Positions 53,449-63,299 of a DNA stretch of 64,000 bases are shown piece by piece. The notes beneath the pieces are model-generated. The model searched no databases. It was given only the letters and a program-made list of their open reading frames with translations, and was not told the origin of the DNA. Within the stretch, counting starts at the first letter, position 1. Every line of letters starts with the position of its first letter. The position numbers and the translations under genes were made by a program. The stretch comes from Leucobacter ruminantium (GTDB lineage: Bacteria > Actinomycetota > Actinomycetes > Actinomycetales > Microbacteriaceae), in contig NZ_JAGDYL010000001.1 of assembly GCF_017565705.1 (NCBI RefSeq), positions 124,001-188,000 on the forward strand. The letters run 5' to 3'.

Positions 53449-53469
53449 CTTGAGCGCAGTCGACTCAAG
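53449..53469. promoter_or_regulatory. HAIR-like element (HspR operator type)
   Basis: CTTGAGC-N7-ACTCAAG matches the HAIR consensus CTTGAGT-N7-ACTCAAG at 13 of 14 positions; the symmetry extends one base further on each side. It overlaps the cinA stop and lies upstream of the clgR promoter. A role as a weak cinA terminator is the alternative. Confidence 0.6.
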
Positions 53470-54016
53470 TTAGGGATCCGCACTCGCTCACGGCGAGCTC
53501 GAGCGCCGCGCGCACCGCCGCCTCGCGGATCGTGGGCCGATCGAGTCCGGCGAGCCCAGGCAGCAGGAGCGTCCGCTCTCCGTGCCGCCCGCTCGCACCG
53601 ATCCATACGGTGCCCGCCGGCTGCCCGGTCTGCGGGTCGGGATCGGGTCCCGCCACACCCGTGGTCGAGATGCCCAGATCCGCGGGCGCGGGCGTTCCCT
53701 CCCCCAGCGGCACGGCGCAGGCTTCCCGCACACCCGCCGCCATCTGAGCGGCGACATCCGCATCGACCGGTCCGCGCTCGCGCAGCAGGGCCGCGTCCAC
53801 CCCGAGCAGCGAGCGCTTCAGCGCGGTGTCGTAGGCGACGATCCCCCCGGAGAAGACGCGCGAGGCACCCGGCACCGAGACGATGCTCGCGGCGAGCAGA
53901 CCGCCCGTCAGCGACTCGGCGACGGCAAGCCGCAGGCCGAGACCGGCGGCCCGCTCGACGAGCAGCGCGGCGAGTTCCGGGACACCTCGCCCTCCGGCCG
54001 CCGCGGCACCGCTCAC
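53465..54016 (-). CDS. CinA C-terminal domain protein (nicotinamide-nucleotide amidohydrolase family)
   Basis: The 183-residue protein is the stand-alone PncC-type amidase domain of CinA, which deamidates NMN to NaMN. AESLTGGLLAASIVSVPGASRVF, GGIVAYDTALK and STTGVAGPDPDP are family motifs. The GTG start overlaps the pgsA stop by 4 bp (GTGA). The N-terminal CinA domain is absent, as is usual in actinobacteria. Confidence 0.92.
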   Translation of the reverse strand: MSGAAAAGGRGVPELAALLVERAAGLGLRLAVAESLTGGLLAASIVSVPGASRVFSGGIVAYDTALKRSLLGVDAALLRERGPVDADVAAQMAAGVREACAVPLGEGTPAPADLGISTTGVAGPDPDPQTGQPAGTVWIGASGRHGERTLLLPGLAGLDRPTIREAAVRAALELAVSECGSLT

Positions 54017-54609
54017 CGCTGCACCCTGCGGTTCCTCGCGAAGGCGATGATGTAGTCGATACCGCTCAGGATCGTGAGCGCGACGGCGATCGACATCGTC
54101 ACGACGTTCGCCCAGTAGGCCACGGGGGCGGCCGGGCCGAGAACGCTCGCGAGGGGCAGCAGCCCCAGCGTGATCGCGACCGACTGCGCGACGGTCTTGA
54201 GCTTGCCCATCCACGCGGCCGCGACCACCACGTCGTGCACGATCATGAGGCGGTGGACGGTGATGCCGATCTCTCGGACCAGGACGACGACGGTCACCCA
54301 CCACGGCAGTTCGCCGAGGATCGACAGGCCGACGAGCGCGGCCCCCGTCAGCGCTTTGTCGGCGATCGGGTCGAGCAGCTTGCCGAGGTCGGTGATGAGG
54401 TTGCGGGATCGCGCCAGATAGCCGTCCCAGGCGTCCGTCGCGATCGCGACCACGAAGAAGACCGCGGCCGCCCAACGCCACGGCCCGTTCTCGCCGCCAT
54501 CGGCGAGCAGCATCCACAGGAAGAACGGGGTCGCGACGATGCGGGCGCCCGTGATGATGTTCGGGGCGTTCCAGTTGCTGGGGCGGGCGGCCGACTCCGT
54601 GGACGTCAT
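54013..54609 (-). CDS. pgsA: CDP-alcohol phosphatidyltransferase (PgsA family)
   Basis: The 198-residue membrane enzyme probably makes phosphatidylglycerol phosphate. The CDP-alcohol motif D-G-x2-A-R-x8-G-x3-D-x3-D is complete in DAWDGYLARSRNLITDLG and LLDPIADK. It has about five to six helices. TAGGCT lies six bases before the ATG. Its position between ftsK and cinA is conserved in actinobacteria. Confidence 0.94.
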   Translation of the reverse strand: MTSTESAARPSNWNAPNIITGARIVATPFFLWMLLADGGENGPWRWAAAVFFVVAIATDAWDGYLARSRNLITDLGKLLDPIADKALTGAALVGLSILGELPWWVTVVVLVREIGITVHRLMIVHDVVVAAAWMGKLKTVAQSVAITLGLLPLASVLGPAAPVAYWANVVTMSIAVALTILSGIDYIIAFARNRRVQR

Positions 54610-54615
54610 GCCAGC

Positions 54616-54621
54616 AGCCTA
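54616..54621 (-). promoter_or_regulatory. -10 hexamer of pgsA
   Basis: TAGGCT-GCTGGC-ATG again fits a leaderless message. Confidence 0.5.
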
Positions 54622-54671
54622 GCGGAGCGGGGTCCGCGGCCGCTCAAGCGGGCGGCCGCACTGGCGAGGGA

Positions 54672-54687
54672 GGGCGGAGAGCCGCCC
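54672..54687 (-). terminator. Hairpin after the lipoprotein gene
   Basis: GGGCGG-AGAG-CCGCCC abuts the TAG stop of the lipoprotein gene, and a second stem of GCGGCCGC arms (54636-54659) follows. Together they separate it from pgsA. Confidence 0.55.
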
Positions 54688-55152
54688 CTAGCCGACCGTA
54701 CCGGTGAGGAGTCCGACCGCGTGGCGGTCGAGCACCAGCATCTCGTCGTCCGATTCGGGCAGGCCCAGCTGCTCGGCGACCACGTGCATGATCGGGGCCG
54801 CGGCACGGACCGCGTCTCCGCGCGTCGGGTAGTCGGCGGGTTCGCCGGGAACGATCGAGACGAGCACCGAGTGGCGACCGACGGACGGCTCATCCCGGAT
54901 CGCCTTCGCGATATCGCGCACCGCAACCGCGGACGACGGCACGTCGAGCGCGTCGGTGAAGGCCCAGACGCTCACCTGCGTGTTCGTCGGCAGTCCGGGG
55001 TGCTGAACTTCGACCAGGGCTCCGTTGAGCTCCGGAAGCCGCTCCAGGCGCTGCTCGAAGGATGCGGTGTCCACCTGTGCGGCGCAGCCGGACAGCGCCA
55101 CCGCCAGCGCGGCGGAAACACCCGCCGCACCGATTCGAATCGTGTTCCTCAC
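54688..55152 (-). CDS. Putative lipoprotein
   Basis: The 154-residue protein has a lipoprotein signal (ALAVALSGCAAQ, Cys about 22) and a small alpha/beta-like domain with no family that I recognise. RDIAKAIRDEP and VLVSIVPGEPADYPTRGDAV are its most regular segments. Similar lipoproteins with no known role occur in the ftsK-pgsA gap of relatives. I start it at the GTG at 55152, four bases after GGGAGG, rather than the GTG at 55164. Confidence 0.65.
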   Translation of the reverse strand: MRNTIRIGAAGVSAALAVALSGCAAQVDTASFEQRLERLPELNGALVEVQHPGLPTNTQVSVWAFTDALDVPSSAVAVRDIAKAIRDEPSVGRHSVLVSIVPGEPADYPTRGDAVRAAAPIMHVVAEQLGLPESDDEMLVLDRHAVGLLTGTVG

Positions 55153-55248
55153 GTCGCCTCCCACGTTCGCTCCCTGCCCTATTCGCTGCGGCGCTCGAGA
55201 ATCATGGCGATCGCCCGGCGGCGAGTCCCGGAGCGCGATTACGGCGGT

Positions 55249-56298
55249 CTAGTAGTAGGGCGTGACCTCGACGCGCATTTCACCGTCCGACGAGATCTCG
55301 ACGGAGGCTTCGGCGTAGGAATTGCGTCCACTCAGCTCGCTCGCGCCCCCGTCGTCCGTCTTCGGCCGCGCCAGGAACTCGCCGTCCGTATCGACCTCGA
55401 ACGTCTGCCAGCCGTAGCCCTCGATGATGCCGGGCTCGCGCACCACCTCGACGTCGAGTTCTGCTGCCACCGCCGAGAGCGGCACGTCGATCTCGATGCC
55501 GCAACTGCGCAGTTCGGCCGCGGTGCCCTTCTCGGCGCAGTCGTCGTACCACTCGGCCACCCGGGTCCGCATCTCGTCCCAGTAGGCGTCGGTGGGCCGC
55601 GTCCACACGCCGTGCTCGGGGGCCCGCTCGTAGTCCCCGAACAGGTCCGTGCTCTCGGGCGCGGCCACCATGCGCCCGTCGCCCACGACCTCGAAGAACT
55701 CGTTCGGCGCTTCGATGCCGTAGACGGCCGGATAGACCTCGAGGCTCTCCGCACCGCTCAGCACCTCGTCGAATCCGGCCAGTGCGAACGGGCCGCCTTC
55801 GCCGCTCCAGTCGAACGGCAGCTCGATGGTCAGGCCGTCGCGAACGTACCAGCCGTCGGAGTCCCGTGCGAGCTCGAGACGGTCGCTGTAGCGCCGTCCG
55901 TCGAGCCGGTACTCGACGGCGCCCCACGCGCTGCCGCGCTCGGAATCCACGCGCAGCCGGCCGAGATCGACATCCGAGATGCGTTCGTCGGCCTCCTCCA
56001 GCACGTCAGATCGCAGCAACTCGGTCTGCCGGCTCCGCGTATCGACACGGGCGTGTCCGTTCGCTTCCTCGGCGTCACCGGCCTCGACCGCGTCGAGGTA
56101 GGCCTCGGCAGCGGCACGGGCATTCGAGGAGTCGCCGGAGTTGGCGTCCGCCCAGATGATCGCCGCGACGCCGCCGAGTACCAGCAGCGTGATGCCGAGC
56201 ACGAGCCACCACGCCCAGACGGGCACCCGGTGCCCCGACATCGGCGCCTGCTCCTCGGTGCCGCCCGCGTGCCGACCGTCCGTCCATGTCCCGCTCAT
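55249..56298 (-). CDS. Hypothetical membrane-anchored extracellular protein
   Basis: The 349-residue protein has a Trp-rich cytosolic start, one helix (about 28-48; VWAWWLVLGITLLVLGGVAAII) and a large extracellular part. The first portion (about 60-170) resembles NTF2/DUF4878-like domains (AEAYLDAVEAGDAEEANGHA, SDGWYVRDGL). The remainder is unassigned. GAGGAGG precedes the ATG at 56298. It lies 31 nt after ftsK and may be co-transcribed. Confidence 0.7.
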   Translation of the reverse strand: MSGTWTDGRHAGGTEEQAPMSGHRVPVWAWWLVLGITLLVLGGVAAIIWADANSGDSSNARAAAEAYLDAVEAGDAEEANGHARVDTRSRQTELLRSDVLEEADERISDVDLGRLRVDSERGSAWGAVEYRLDGRRYSDRLELARDSDGWYVRDGLTIELPFDWSGEGGPFALAGFDEVLSGAESLEVYPAVYGIEAPNEFFEVVGDGRMVAAPESTDLFGDYERAPEHGVWTRPTDAYWDEMRTRVAEWYDDCAEKGTAAELRSCGIEIDVPLSAVAAELDVEVVREPGIIEGYGWQTFEVDTDGEFLARPKTDDGGASELSGRNSYAEASVEISSDGEMRVEVTPYY

Positions 56299-56329
56299 CG
56301 CAGCCTCCTCGTGCATCTCTCGGATGCCT

Positions 56330-59278
56330 CTAGTCGCGTCCCGTCAACTGCCACGCGTCCTCGTCGCCGTCGCCGTCGACCTCTTCGAGGCCCGACTGAT
56401 GACGGGAGATCGGATCGTCGTAGCGGTCGTCGCCGAAGCTCCCGCCGCCGAAGCCGTCGTCCAACGGTTCGATCACGTCGGTGGCGCCGTCGGGATCCTC
56501 GGAGGCCGCGGGGTCGCCCGCAGTGTGCGGAGCTTCGCCCGCCGCGACTGGTGCCTGCGCCGAGCCCGCCTGCGGGGCGGGGGCCTGCGGAGCCTGGGCC
56601 TGCGCCGGACTCGCCTGCGGAGCCGCGAAGGCCTGCTGCGCGGAGCCTCCCTTGATGCGGGCGATCACCTCGGGCAGCTGCTCCGGAGACACGAGCACGT
56701 CGCGAGCCTTCGAACCCTCGGAGGGGCCGACGATATCGCGCGACTCCATGAGGTCCATGAGGCGCCCGGCCTTCGCGAAGCCGACACGCAGCTTGCGCTG
56801 CAGCATCGACGTCGACCCGAACTGCGAGGTGACGACGAGGTCGATCGCGGCGAGCAGCACCTCGAGATCGTCGCCGATGTCTTCGTCGATCTCCTTCTTC
56901 TCGGCTGCCTGAGCGACGTCCGCACGGTACTCGGGCTGCGCCTGAGCCTTGACGTGAGCCACGACCTGGGCGATCTCCGCCTCGTTCACCCACGCTCCCT
57001 GCACGCGCATCGGCGTGGATTCGCCGTTGAGCAGCAGCAAGCCGTCGCCCTGGCCGATCAGACGCTCGGCGCCGACCTCATCGAGGATGACGCGCGAGTC
57101 GGTGCCCGAGGCCACCGCGAAGGCGTAACGGCTCGGCACGTTCGACTTGATCACGCCGGTGACGACGTTCACGGAGGGGCGCTGCGTCGCGAGGACGAGG
57201 TGAATGCCGGCCGCTCGGGCGAGCTGGGTGATGCGCTGGATCGAGTCTTCGACGTCGCGGGGCGCGATGAGCATGAGGTCAGCAAGCTCGTCGACGACGA
57301 CGAGGAGGTAGGGGTAGGGCTTGAGAACGCGCTGGCTGCCCTCGGGCAGCACGATCGATCCCGACCGCACCGCCTCGTTGAAGTCGTCGATGTGGCGGAA
57401 CCCGAAGCTCGCCAGATCGTCGTAGCGCATGTCCATCTCCTTCACGACCCACTGCAGCGCTTCCGCCGCCTTCTTGGGGTTCGTGATGATGGGAGTGATG
57501 AGATGCGGCACACCCTGGTAGACCGTGAGCTCCACGCGCTTCGGGTCGACGAGCACCATGCGCACCTCGGACGGGGTCGCCCGCATGAGGATGCTCGTGA
57601 TCATCGAGTTGATGAAGCTCGACTTGCCGGAGCCGGTGGCGCCGGCTACGAGGAGGTGAGGCATCTTCGCGAGGTTCGCGACGACGAAGCCGCCCTTCAC
57701 GTCCTTGCCCACGCCGATCGTCATCGGGTGCTTGCTGTTGCGGGCCTTGTTCGACCTCAGCACGTCGCCGAGCGCGACGTTCTCGCGATCCTTGTTGGGG
57801 ATCTCGATGCCGATGGCGCTCTTACCGGGGATGGGCGAGAGGATGCGGACCTCGTTGGAGGCCACGGCGTAGGAGAGGTTCTTCGACAGCGCCGTGACCT
57901 TCTCGACCTTCACGCCGGGGCCGAGCTCGACCTCGTACTGCGTGACCGTCGGTCCGCGCGAAAAGCCGCTGACCCGCGCATCGACCTTGAATTCCTCGAA
58001 CACCCGGGCGATCGCGGCCATGATCTGGTCGTTCGCATCGGTATGGGTCTTCGGCGCGTCGCCGGCGGACAGCGTGCCCTGATCGGGCAGGCGGTAATCG
58101 GCCTGCACGGGCCTGTGCGGAGGCGCCACGGCGAAGGGGATGGCCGGCTCCTCCCCTGCTGAAGCCGGAGCTGCGGCAGCGGGTGCCGCGGCCGCCGGGG
58201 CGTCCCATGAGTCGTCTCCGAGGCCCGAGGCGGGTGATGCGCCCGCGTGCTCGACTGCTGCCTCGGCCTGTGCGAGGTCGTCGAAGAGATCGGCCGGGAA
58301 GGCGTCGGTAGCGGTGTCCGATGCGAGTGCCGTTTCGAACGCCCCCTCGCTCCCGGCAGGCTCATCGGCGCCCGCCAGCGCCGAGTCGAGCGCCTGCTGA
58401 TCGGCCGCGTACTCCGGATCCTGCTCGCGACCCGAGGCGTTGCGCCGCCACCAGGGCATGCTGCCCGGCTCCGCCTCCTGCTCCTCAAGGTCGAAGAGCG
58501 TCTCCTGCTGCCGCTGCTCGCGCTTCCGAGGGCGCTCGGCGACGGCGGGCTCGGCGGGAGCCTCCTCCCCCATCCCGAACAGGAACACGTAGGCTTCGCG
58601 CAGCCGGCGCACGATGCGTCCGGGCGGCGTCTTCGTGATGATGAGCACCGAGAAGGCGAGCAGGATCGACAGCAAGGGCACCGCGACCCACACGGTGAGC
58701 GCGAGCAGCGGCGTTCCGACCATCCAGCCGAGCAGTCCGCCGGCCTCGGCGAGCGAAGGCATGCCGTCCTTCGGATTCGGGCGACCTCCGTAGACGTGGC
58801 TGAGACCGGCGATGCTCGTGATCGCGAGGAAGAGTCCGATCGCAATGCGACGGTTGTCGTTCACGCTCGAGGGGTGGTTGAACAACCACAGTGCGAAGCC
58901 GACCATGATGATCGGGAATCCGAACGCCACGCGCCCGAACAGACCGCCGAAGGTCCAGGCGTCGAGCTGCACCGCCACCGGGTTGCCGATCAGGAACCAC
59001 TCGATGACCGCGCCGACGATCGCCAGGATCACGAGCAGCAGCGGCACGCCGTCGCGCCGGTCGGCCCCGTCGAGCGGCTCGGTGCGGAACATGCGGGCGG
59101 CCCCGCCGACGGCGTGCGCGAGCCCGTTCCAGGCGCGCACCGCGACGCCCTCGCCGGGCTCGGGCTCGGCGAGCACGCGCGTCTTCGCGGTGCGATTCGC
59201 ACCGGTCGACTGCGCACCGCGAGCACCCCGGGTGGGGGTCTTCTCGGTTTTTCCGCGCGTCGAAGCTTTGCTGGCCAT
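56330..59278 (-). CDS. ftsK: DNA translocase FtsK
   Basis: The 982-residue translocase pumps chromosome ends through the septum. It has an N-terminal membrane domain with four to five helices (about 75-240), a long Ala/Glu/Pro-rich linker (about 260-400), the alpha/beta motor (about 400-790; Walker [10 protein letters not shown] near 546, Walker [14 protein letters not shown]) and the winged-helix gamma domain (about 800-865; [25 protein letters not shown]) that reads KOPS-like DNA. A Gln/Ala-rich segment and an acidic tail follow, an uncommon extension beyond gamma. The ATG at 59278 has a NDp-like promoter six bases upstream. Confidence 0.95.
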   Translation of the reverse strand: MASKASTRGKTEKTPTRGARGAQSTGANRTAKTRVLAEPEPGEGVAVRAWNGLAHAVGGAARMFRTEPLDGADRRDGVPLLLVILAIVGAVIEWFLIGNPVAVQLDAWTFGGLFGRVAFGFPIIMVGFALWLFNHPSSVNDNRRIAIGLFLAITSIAGLSHVYGGRPNPKDGMPSLAEAGGLLGWMVGTPLLALTVWVAVPLLSILLAFSVLIITKTPPGRIVRRLREAYVFLFGMGEEAPAEPAVAERPRKREQRQQETLFDLEEQEAEPGSMPWWRRNASGREQDPEYAADQQALDSALAGADEPAGSEGAFETALASDTATDAFPADLFDDLAQAEAAVEHAGASPASGLGDDSWDAPAAAAPAAAAPASAGEEPAIPFAVAPPHRPVQADYRLPDQGTLSAGDAPKTHTDANDQIMAAIARVFEEFKVDARVSGFSRGPTVTQYEVELGPGVKVEKVTALSKNLSYAVASNEVRILSPIPGKSAIGIEIPNKDRENVALGDVLRSNKARNSKHPMTIGVGKDVKGGFVVANLAKMPHLLVAGATGSGKSSFINSMITSILMRATPSEVRMVLVDPKRVELTVYQGVPHLITPIITNPKKAAEALQWVVKEMDMRYDDLASFGFRHIDDFNEAVRSGSIVLPEGSQRVLKPYPYLLVVVDELADLMLIAPRDVEDSIQRITQLARAAGIHLVLATQRPSVNVVTGVIKSNVPSRYAFAVASGTDSRVILDEVGAERLIGQGDGLLLLNGESTPMRVQGAWVNEAEIAQVVAHVKAQAQPEYRADVAQAAEKKEIDEDIGDDLEVLLAAIDLVVTSQFGSTSMLQRKLRVGFAKAGRLMDLMESRDIVGPSEGSKARDVLVSPEQLPEVIARIKGGSAQQAFAAPQASPAQAQAPQAPAPQAGSAQAPVAAGEAPHTAGDPAASEDPDGATDVIEPLDDGFGGGSFGDDRYDDPISRHQSGLEEVDGDGDEDAWQLTGRD

Positions 59279-59284
59279 GCTACG

Positions 59285-59307
59285 AGGGTACTTTCGACTA
59301 CTGACAT
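59285..59307 (-). promoter_or_regulatory. RecA-NDp-like promoter of ftsK, leaderless
   Basis: On the minus strand ATGTCAGTA is followed by eight bases and TACCCT, then six bases and the ftsK ATG. It differs from tTGTCRGTG-N8-TAnnnT at two positions (first and last base of the first block). Confidence 0.65.
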
Positions 59308-59460
59308 TCGCGAGGTGACGCTCCGAACAGCCCGGCCTTCGCCTCGCGCATCCCGCGGTTCGCACCGTACGGTTCAGGCCGAGCCGTCGAGCGCGGCGGC
59401 GCGGCGAACCATCTGTTCGACGCTGCCCGCCGCCCGACCTGCCCGCCGCCCAGCAGCCGG

Positions 59461-60504
59461 CTAACGCCGCCGCAGCGCCCGCACGACCCTCTTCGCGAGC
59501 GGCAGCCCCTCGGTCCACAGCTTGTACCCGGGGCCGGGCCGATCCCACGTCCCCGCGAGCAGGTTCTCGTGCGACGCCCAGCCCTTCTTGAAGGTGGTCA
59601 CGCCGTCGTTGATGAGCCCGCCGAAGTCGTAGCGCTCGATCCCCAGCCGCTTCATCTCGCGGATCACGTGCCACTTCAGAGCGTAGTTGGCGCGCAGGCG
59701 CTGGCCGGTCTCGTCCATACCGCCGTAGAGTTCGAACGCGGTGCGCTCCGACTTCGCCATGAACAGGAACGCGACCGGCCGGTCGTCGACGTAGGCCGCC
59801 CAGACGGGCGAATCATCGCCCAGCATGGTGAATGCGTCGTGGTAGTACGAATCCTCGTGCAGCCCGAAGTCGGCCCGCTCGCTCGTCTGCCGGTACACCT
59901 CGAGGCACGCGTCGAGCTGCTCGATCGTCTCGACCGGGCGGATCGACAGCGATTCCTCGCGGCCCGCCTTGCGCACGTACTGACGGTGCTTCTTCGACAT
60001 GTCGGCGAGCAGCTCGTCCTCGGAGCGCCGCAGATCGAGGATCAGCGTACGCGCGGGCAGCACGGGTGTCTTCGCCTCGCGCCAGGACGCGGGCAGGGAG
60101 AACGCGCCCGCGTCCTCGTCGGGCTCGATCGACACGGCGACTGCGCGGCGCGAACCGTGCACGTAGGCGGCGATCGCATCGGCGACGGCGGAGGGCGAGG
60201 GATCCGCCGCAGGCCGCTCGGGGTCGGCCTCCGAACGCGCGACAACCGGGCCGCGCGGGGCGTAGACGAAGCCGCCGAGCGGGCCGGGCAGGGCGCGGGT
60301 CAGCAGCTGGCAGGCGCCGACCACACGGGCCTGCGGCCCGGATCCCTCGCGGACCAGCACCCGCTCGGCGCTCCAGCGGTGCGCCGCCTTGAGATCGCCC
60401 CACCCCCACAGCTGCAGCGGATGGCCGCCGAGGCGCTTCACCGTGTCGTCCCAGAGCGCGCGGTCGTCGCACGGCGTCACGTGCAGGGTCGCAGAGGAGG
60501 TCAC
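59461..60504 (-). CDS. FemABX-family peptidoglycan aminoacyltransferase (1)
   Basis: The 347-residue protein has the double-GNAT fold of FemX/MurM enzymes, which add amino acids from aminoacyl-tRNA to lipid [44 protein letters not shown] and [17 protein letters not shown] are typical. The GTG start follows AAGGAA and overlaps the murJ stop by 4 bp. It is distinct in sequence from the second FemABX protein on the other side of murJ, so they may add different residues. Confidence 0.88.
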   Translation of the reverse strand: MTSSATLHVTPCDDRALWDDTVKRLGGHPLQLWGWGDLKAAHRWSAERVLVREGSGPQARVVGACQLLTRALPGPLGGFVYAPRGPVVARSEADPERPAADPSPSAVADAIAAYVHGSRRAVAVSIEPDEDAGAFSLPASWREAKTPVLPARTLILDLRRSEDELLADMSKKHRQYVRKAGREESLSIRPVETIEQLDACLEVYRQTSERADFGLHEDSYYHDAFTMLGDDSPVWAAYVDDRPVAFLFMAKSERTAFELYGGMDETGQRLRANYALKWHVIREMKRLGIERYDFGGLINDGVTTFKKGWASHENLLAGTWDRPGPGYKLWTEGLPLAKRVVRALRRR

Positions 60505-62120
60505 GATCGGTTCCTTCCGAGTTTGCTGGAGACTGTGCCCGCGATGTCCGCTATCTCGGGCGAGCGGAGCAGGCGGAGCGTGATGACGTACACCGCCGCG
60601 ACCACGCCGGCGACGGCCGCGGCGAACCCGACGGCGACGAGCGCGTTGACGTCGCCCGCGGCGGCGCGGAGCAGCCGGGAGACGATCATCCCGAAGACGA
60701 GGGCCGGAACCGCGGCCAGCACGAACTTGACGACGCTCTGCAGGATCTTGCGCCCGTCGAAGGATCCGATCTTGCGCCGCAGCAGCCAGGTCGCGAGCAG
60801 GGTCTCCACGATCGTCGCGAACGACCAGACGATCGCGAAGGAGAGGCCGATGTAGCGCCGCTCGACGACGAACGGCAGCAGCAGCGAGAGCAGGATCACG
60901 AGCCCCATCTGGATCGTCGTGAAGACGAACGGCGTGCGGGTGTCGGAGAGCGCGTAGAACGCGCGCTGCACTACGAACAGGAAGCTGTATGCGGCGAGGC
61001 TCACCGAGTACGCCTGCAGCGCCTCGCCGAACATCTCCACCTGCTCGCCCGTCGCGCCGAAGTTGATGACGCGCCCGATGAAGGGGGCCGCGGCGAAGAG
61101 CACGATGGCCGCGTAGACCATGACGAGCGCGATCTGCCGCGCCGACGCCGAGAGATCCTCGCGGAACTCGGCCATCCTCCCGGTCTGGCCCCACTGGGCG
61201 AGACGCGTGAAGTAGGCGGTGGCGAGCGACACCGCGATGACGGAGTGCGGCATCATGAAGATCAGCCACACGTTCTGCATCGCGCTCGTCGAGGGACCTG
61301 CGCCGGAGCCGATCGAGACGATGCGGTTCGTGACGATGCCGCCGAGCTGCATCACCACGACCATCGCGAGGGTCCACGATGCGAGCCGAGCCGTGCGTCC
61401 GAGCCCCACACCGCGCCAGGCGAAGTCGGGCCGGAAGCGGATGCCGGCCTTCTTCCACGACACGAAGAGGATGAGTGCCTGCGCGACGATGCCGAGCGTC
61501 GCGGACCCCGCCAGCACCGCGATCATCGTCGGCGTCCAGGCGTCGACCGGCAGCCGTCCCTCGGGGTCGGATCCGAACATCGCGACGAACACCGCGATGC
61601 CCGCGATGGCGATGACGTTGTTGAGCACGGGCGCCCAGGTGAACGGTCCGAAGATGCTCTTCGCGTTCAGCACCTCGCCCATCACCGTGTAGACGCCGTA
61701 GAAGATCACCTGCGGCATGCACCAGTAGGCGAAGGCGGTCGCGAGCTCGATCTGCTGCTGACCCCAGTCCTGGACGGTGAGCCACACGATCCACGGCGCG
61801 GCGAGCATCGCGAGCGCCGTGATCCCCACCAGCATGGTCGTGATGAGCGTGAGGATCTTGTTGATGTACCCCGCTCCCCCGTCGGGGTTCTGCGCCGCCT
61901 TCACGATCTGCGGCACCAGCACCGCGTTGAGCACGCCGCCGATGAGGATCATGTAGACCGTGTTCGGCAGCAGGTTGCCGTTCGCGAAGGCATCGGCCGA
62001 GCGTGCGCCCACCGACCCGATCGCGTAGGCGAGCAGAATCGCCTTCACGAGGCCGAGGATGCGCGACACCATGGTGCCCGATGCCATCACCGCGCTCGCC
62101 CGCAGGAGTCCGCCGGCCAT
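60501..62120 (-). CDS. murJ: MurJ/MviN-family lipid II flippase
   Basis: The 539-residue protein has about fourteen helices of the MATE/MurJ superfamily. ASGTMVSRILGLVKAILLA at the start and the central ALSDTRTPF motif are hallmarks. It flips lipid II-linked precursors. It is translationally coupled to FemABX genes on both sides, so it may handle a precursor with a modified side chain. Many actinobacteria have their main murJ near the origin; whether this is the only copy cannot be told from the window. Confidence 0.92.
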   Translation of the reverse strand: MAGGLLRASAVMASGTMVSRILGLVKAILLAYAIGSVGARSADAFANGNLLPNTVYMILIGGVLNAVLVPQIVKAAQNPDGGAGYINKILTLITTMLVGITALAMLAAPWIVWLTVQDWGQQQIELATAFAYWCMPQVIFYGVYTVMGEVLNAKSIFGPFTWAPVLNNVIAIAGIAVFVAMFGSDPEGRLPVDAWTPTMIAVLAGSATLGIVAQALILFVSWKKAGIRFRPDFAWRGVGLGRTARLASWTLAMVVVMQLGGIVTNRIVSIGSGAGPSTSAMQNVWLIFMMPHSVIAVSLATAYFTRLAQWGQTGRMAEFREDLSASARQIALVMVYAAIVLFAAAPFIGRVINFGATGEQVEMFGEALQAYSVSLAAYSFLFVVQRAFYALSDTRTPFVFTTIQMGLVILLSLLLPFVVERRYIGLSFAIVWSFATIVETLLATWLLRRKIGSFDGRKILQSVVKFVLAAVPALVFGMIVSRLLRAAAGDVNALVAVGFAAAVAGVVAAVYVITLRLLRSPEIADIAGTVSSKLGRNRS

Positions 62121-63295
62121 CAGTAGTAGGGATCCTTCTTGAGCGCGAGAGAGGCACGGCGGGCGATGCGGTCTCCGAGCTTCGACCAGATCGCGTAGGC
62201 GCGGGGCTTCAGCGGCAGGTCGAATGCGCCGGCGTAGTCGGTGATCTCGGGCGAGAAGGAGCGCTTGAACTGCCCCACGCCGTGCAACGGATGGCCCTTG
62301 TCGTCCGCGCGATCATTCGGCGGTGCGCCGCACAGATCGTGCACGGTCGCACCGCGCTCGTGCGCCCAGCGCAGCACCTCCCACTGCAGCGCATGCGAGG
62401 CGCCGTATGCGGTCTTCGCGCGCACGGAGGCGCCGTCCTTGTAGGTGGTCTTGGCGCCGAGCCCCATCGCGAACGCGCCCGCGACGAGCCGCGGCTCGCC
62501 CGCGGCACCCGAAGCGGTGGCGTCGGCGTCGGAAGGATGCGATGCTTCCTTCCCCGAGGGATCGGCGCGGTACGCGAGGAAGATCTGGCCGGACCCCTCG
62601 CGCTCGAACGCCTGCCAGAACTCGCGATAGTACCCCTCCCGCCGCAGCACGAAGCGGCCCTCCGCCGTCTCGCGCAGCAGCCCGTAGAGCGCGGCGCAGT
62701 TCTCGTCGGTCGCGGGGGCGCGTGTCACCTCGATGCCGTCGCGGCGGGCGCGGTTGATCGAGTTGCGGGCCTTCTTGCCGAGGCTCGCGAAGAGCGCGTC
62801 CTCCACGGCGGAGGGATCGCCGAGGTCGACGAGCACCGTCGACGGATTCGGCACGATGCGCACCGTGTCTCGGTAACCGGCGGCGTGGATCGCTGCGCGC
62901 GCGTCGAGTCCGAGGCGCGGCTCGATCTTCAGCAGGAAGGCTCCGCGATCCCTCGCGAAACGCGCGACCGCCGCCGCGACCTCGAGCACCGCCTCGGTGC
63001 TCTCACCGGCGGGCCCGGCCGGCAGATGCCACCACTCGCCGAGCAGCGGCACGCGCTTCGCGAGCACGCCGACGGCGATGGGCTGCCTGCCGGGCCGCTC
63101 CACCACGACGCGGTAGTCGCGGTAACGGCCCTCTCGGCGCTTCACGCCGAGGTAGGCGTCGCCCATCCAGACCTCGCCGCCGCCCGGGTTCGCCGCGACG
63201 AGCGCATCCCAGGAGGAGCGCTCGGCGTCGGTCGCGAAGCGGGCGGTGACGGCCTCGGCCGGCGCCGGGCCCCCGGAGACGAGGGATCCCTCCAC
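62120..63295 (-). CDS. FemABX-family peptidoglycan aminoacyltransferase (2)
   Basis: The 391-residue protein is a second GNAT-like FemABX member. GGEVWMGDAYLGVKRREG, SLGKKARNSINRARRDGIEV, EGRFVLRREGYYREFW and the C-terminal LHGVGQFKRSFSPEITDYAGAFDLPL support this. A ~25-residue acidic insertion (about 245-270) breaks the second GNAT domain. The GTG start is encoded with a full GGAGGGATCCCTC word. The murJ ATG shares a base with the upstream-gene stop (TGATG). Confidence 0.87.
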   Translation of the reverse strand: MEGSLVSGGPAPAEAVTARFATDAERSSWDALVAANPGGGEVWMGDAYLGVKRREGRYRDYRVVVERPGRQPIAVGVLAKRVPLLGEWWHLPAGPAGESTEAVLEVAAAVARFARDRGAFLLKIEPRLGLDARAAIHAAGYRDTVRIVPNPSTVLVDLGDPSAVEDALFASLGKKARNSINRARRDGIEVTRAPATDENCAALYGLLRETAEGRFVLRREGYYREFWQAFEREGSGQIFLAYRADPSGKEASHPSDADATASGAAGEPRLVAGAFAMGLGAKTTYKDGASVRAKTAYGASHALQWEVLRWAHERGATVHDLCGAPPNDRADDKGHPLHGVGQFKRSFSPEITDYAGAFDLPLKPRAYAIWSKLGDRIARRASLALKKDPYY

Positions 63296-63299
63296 GTCG

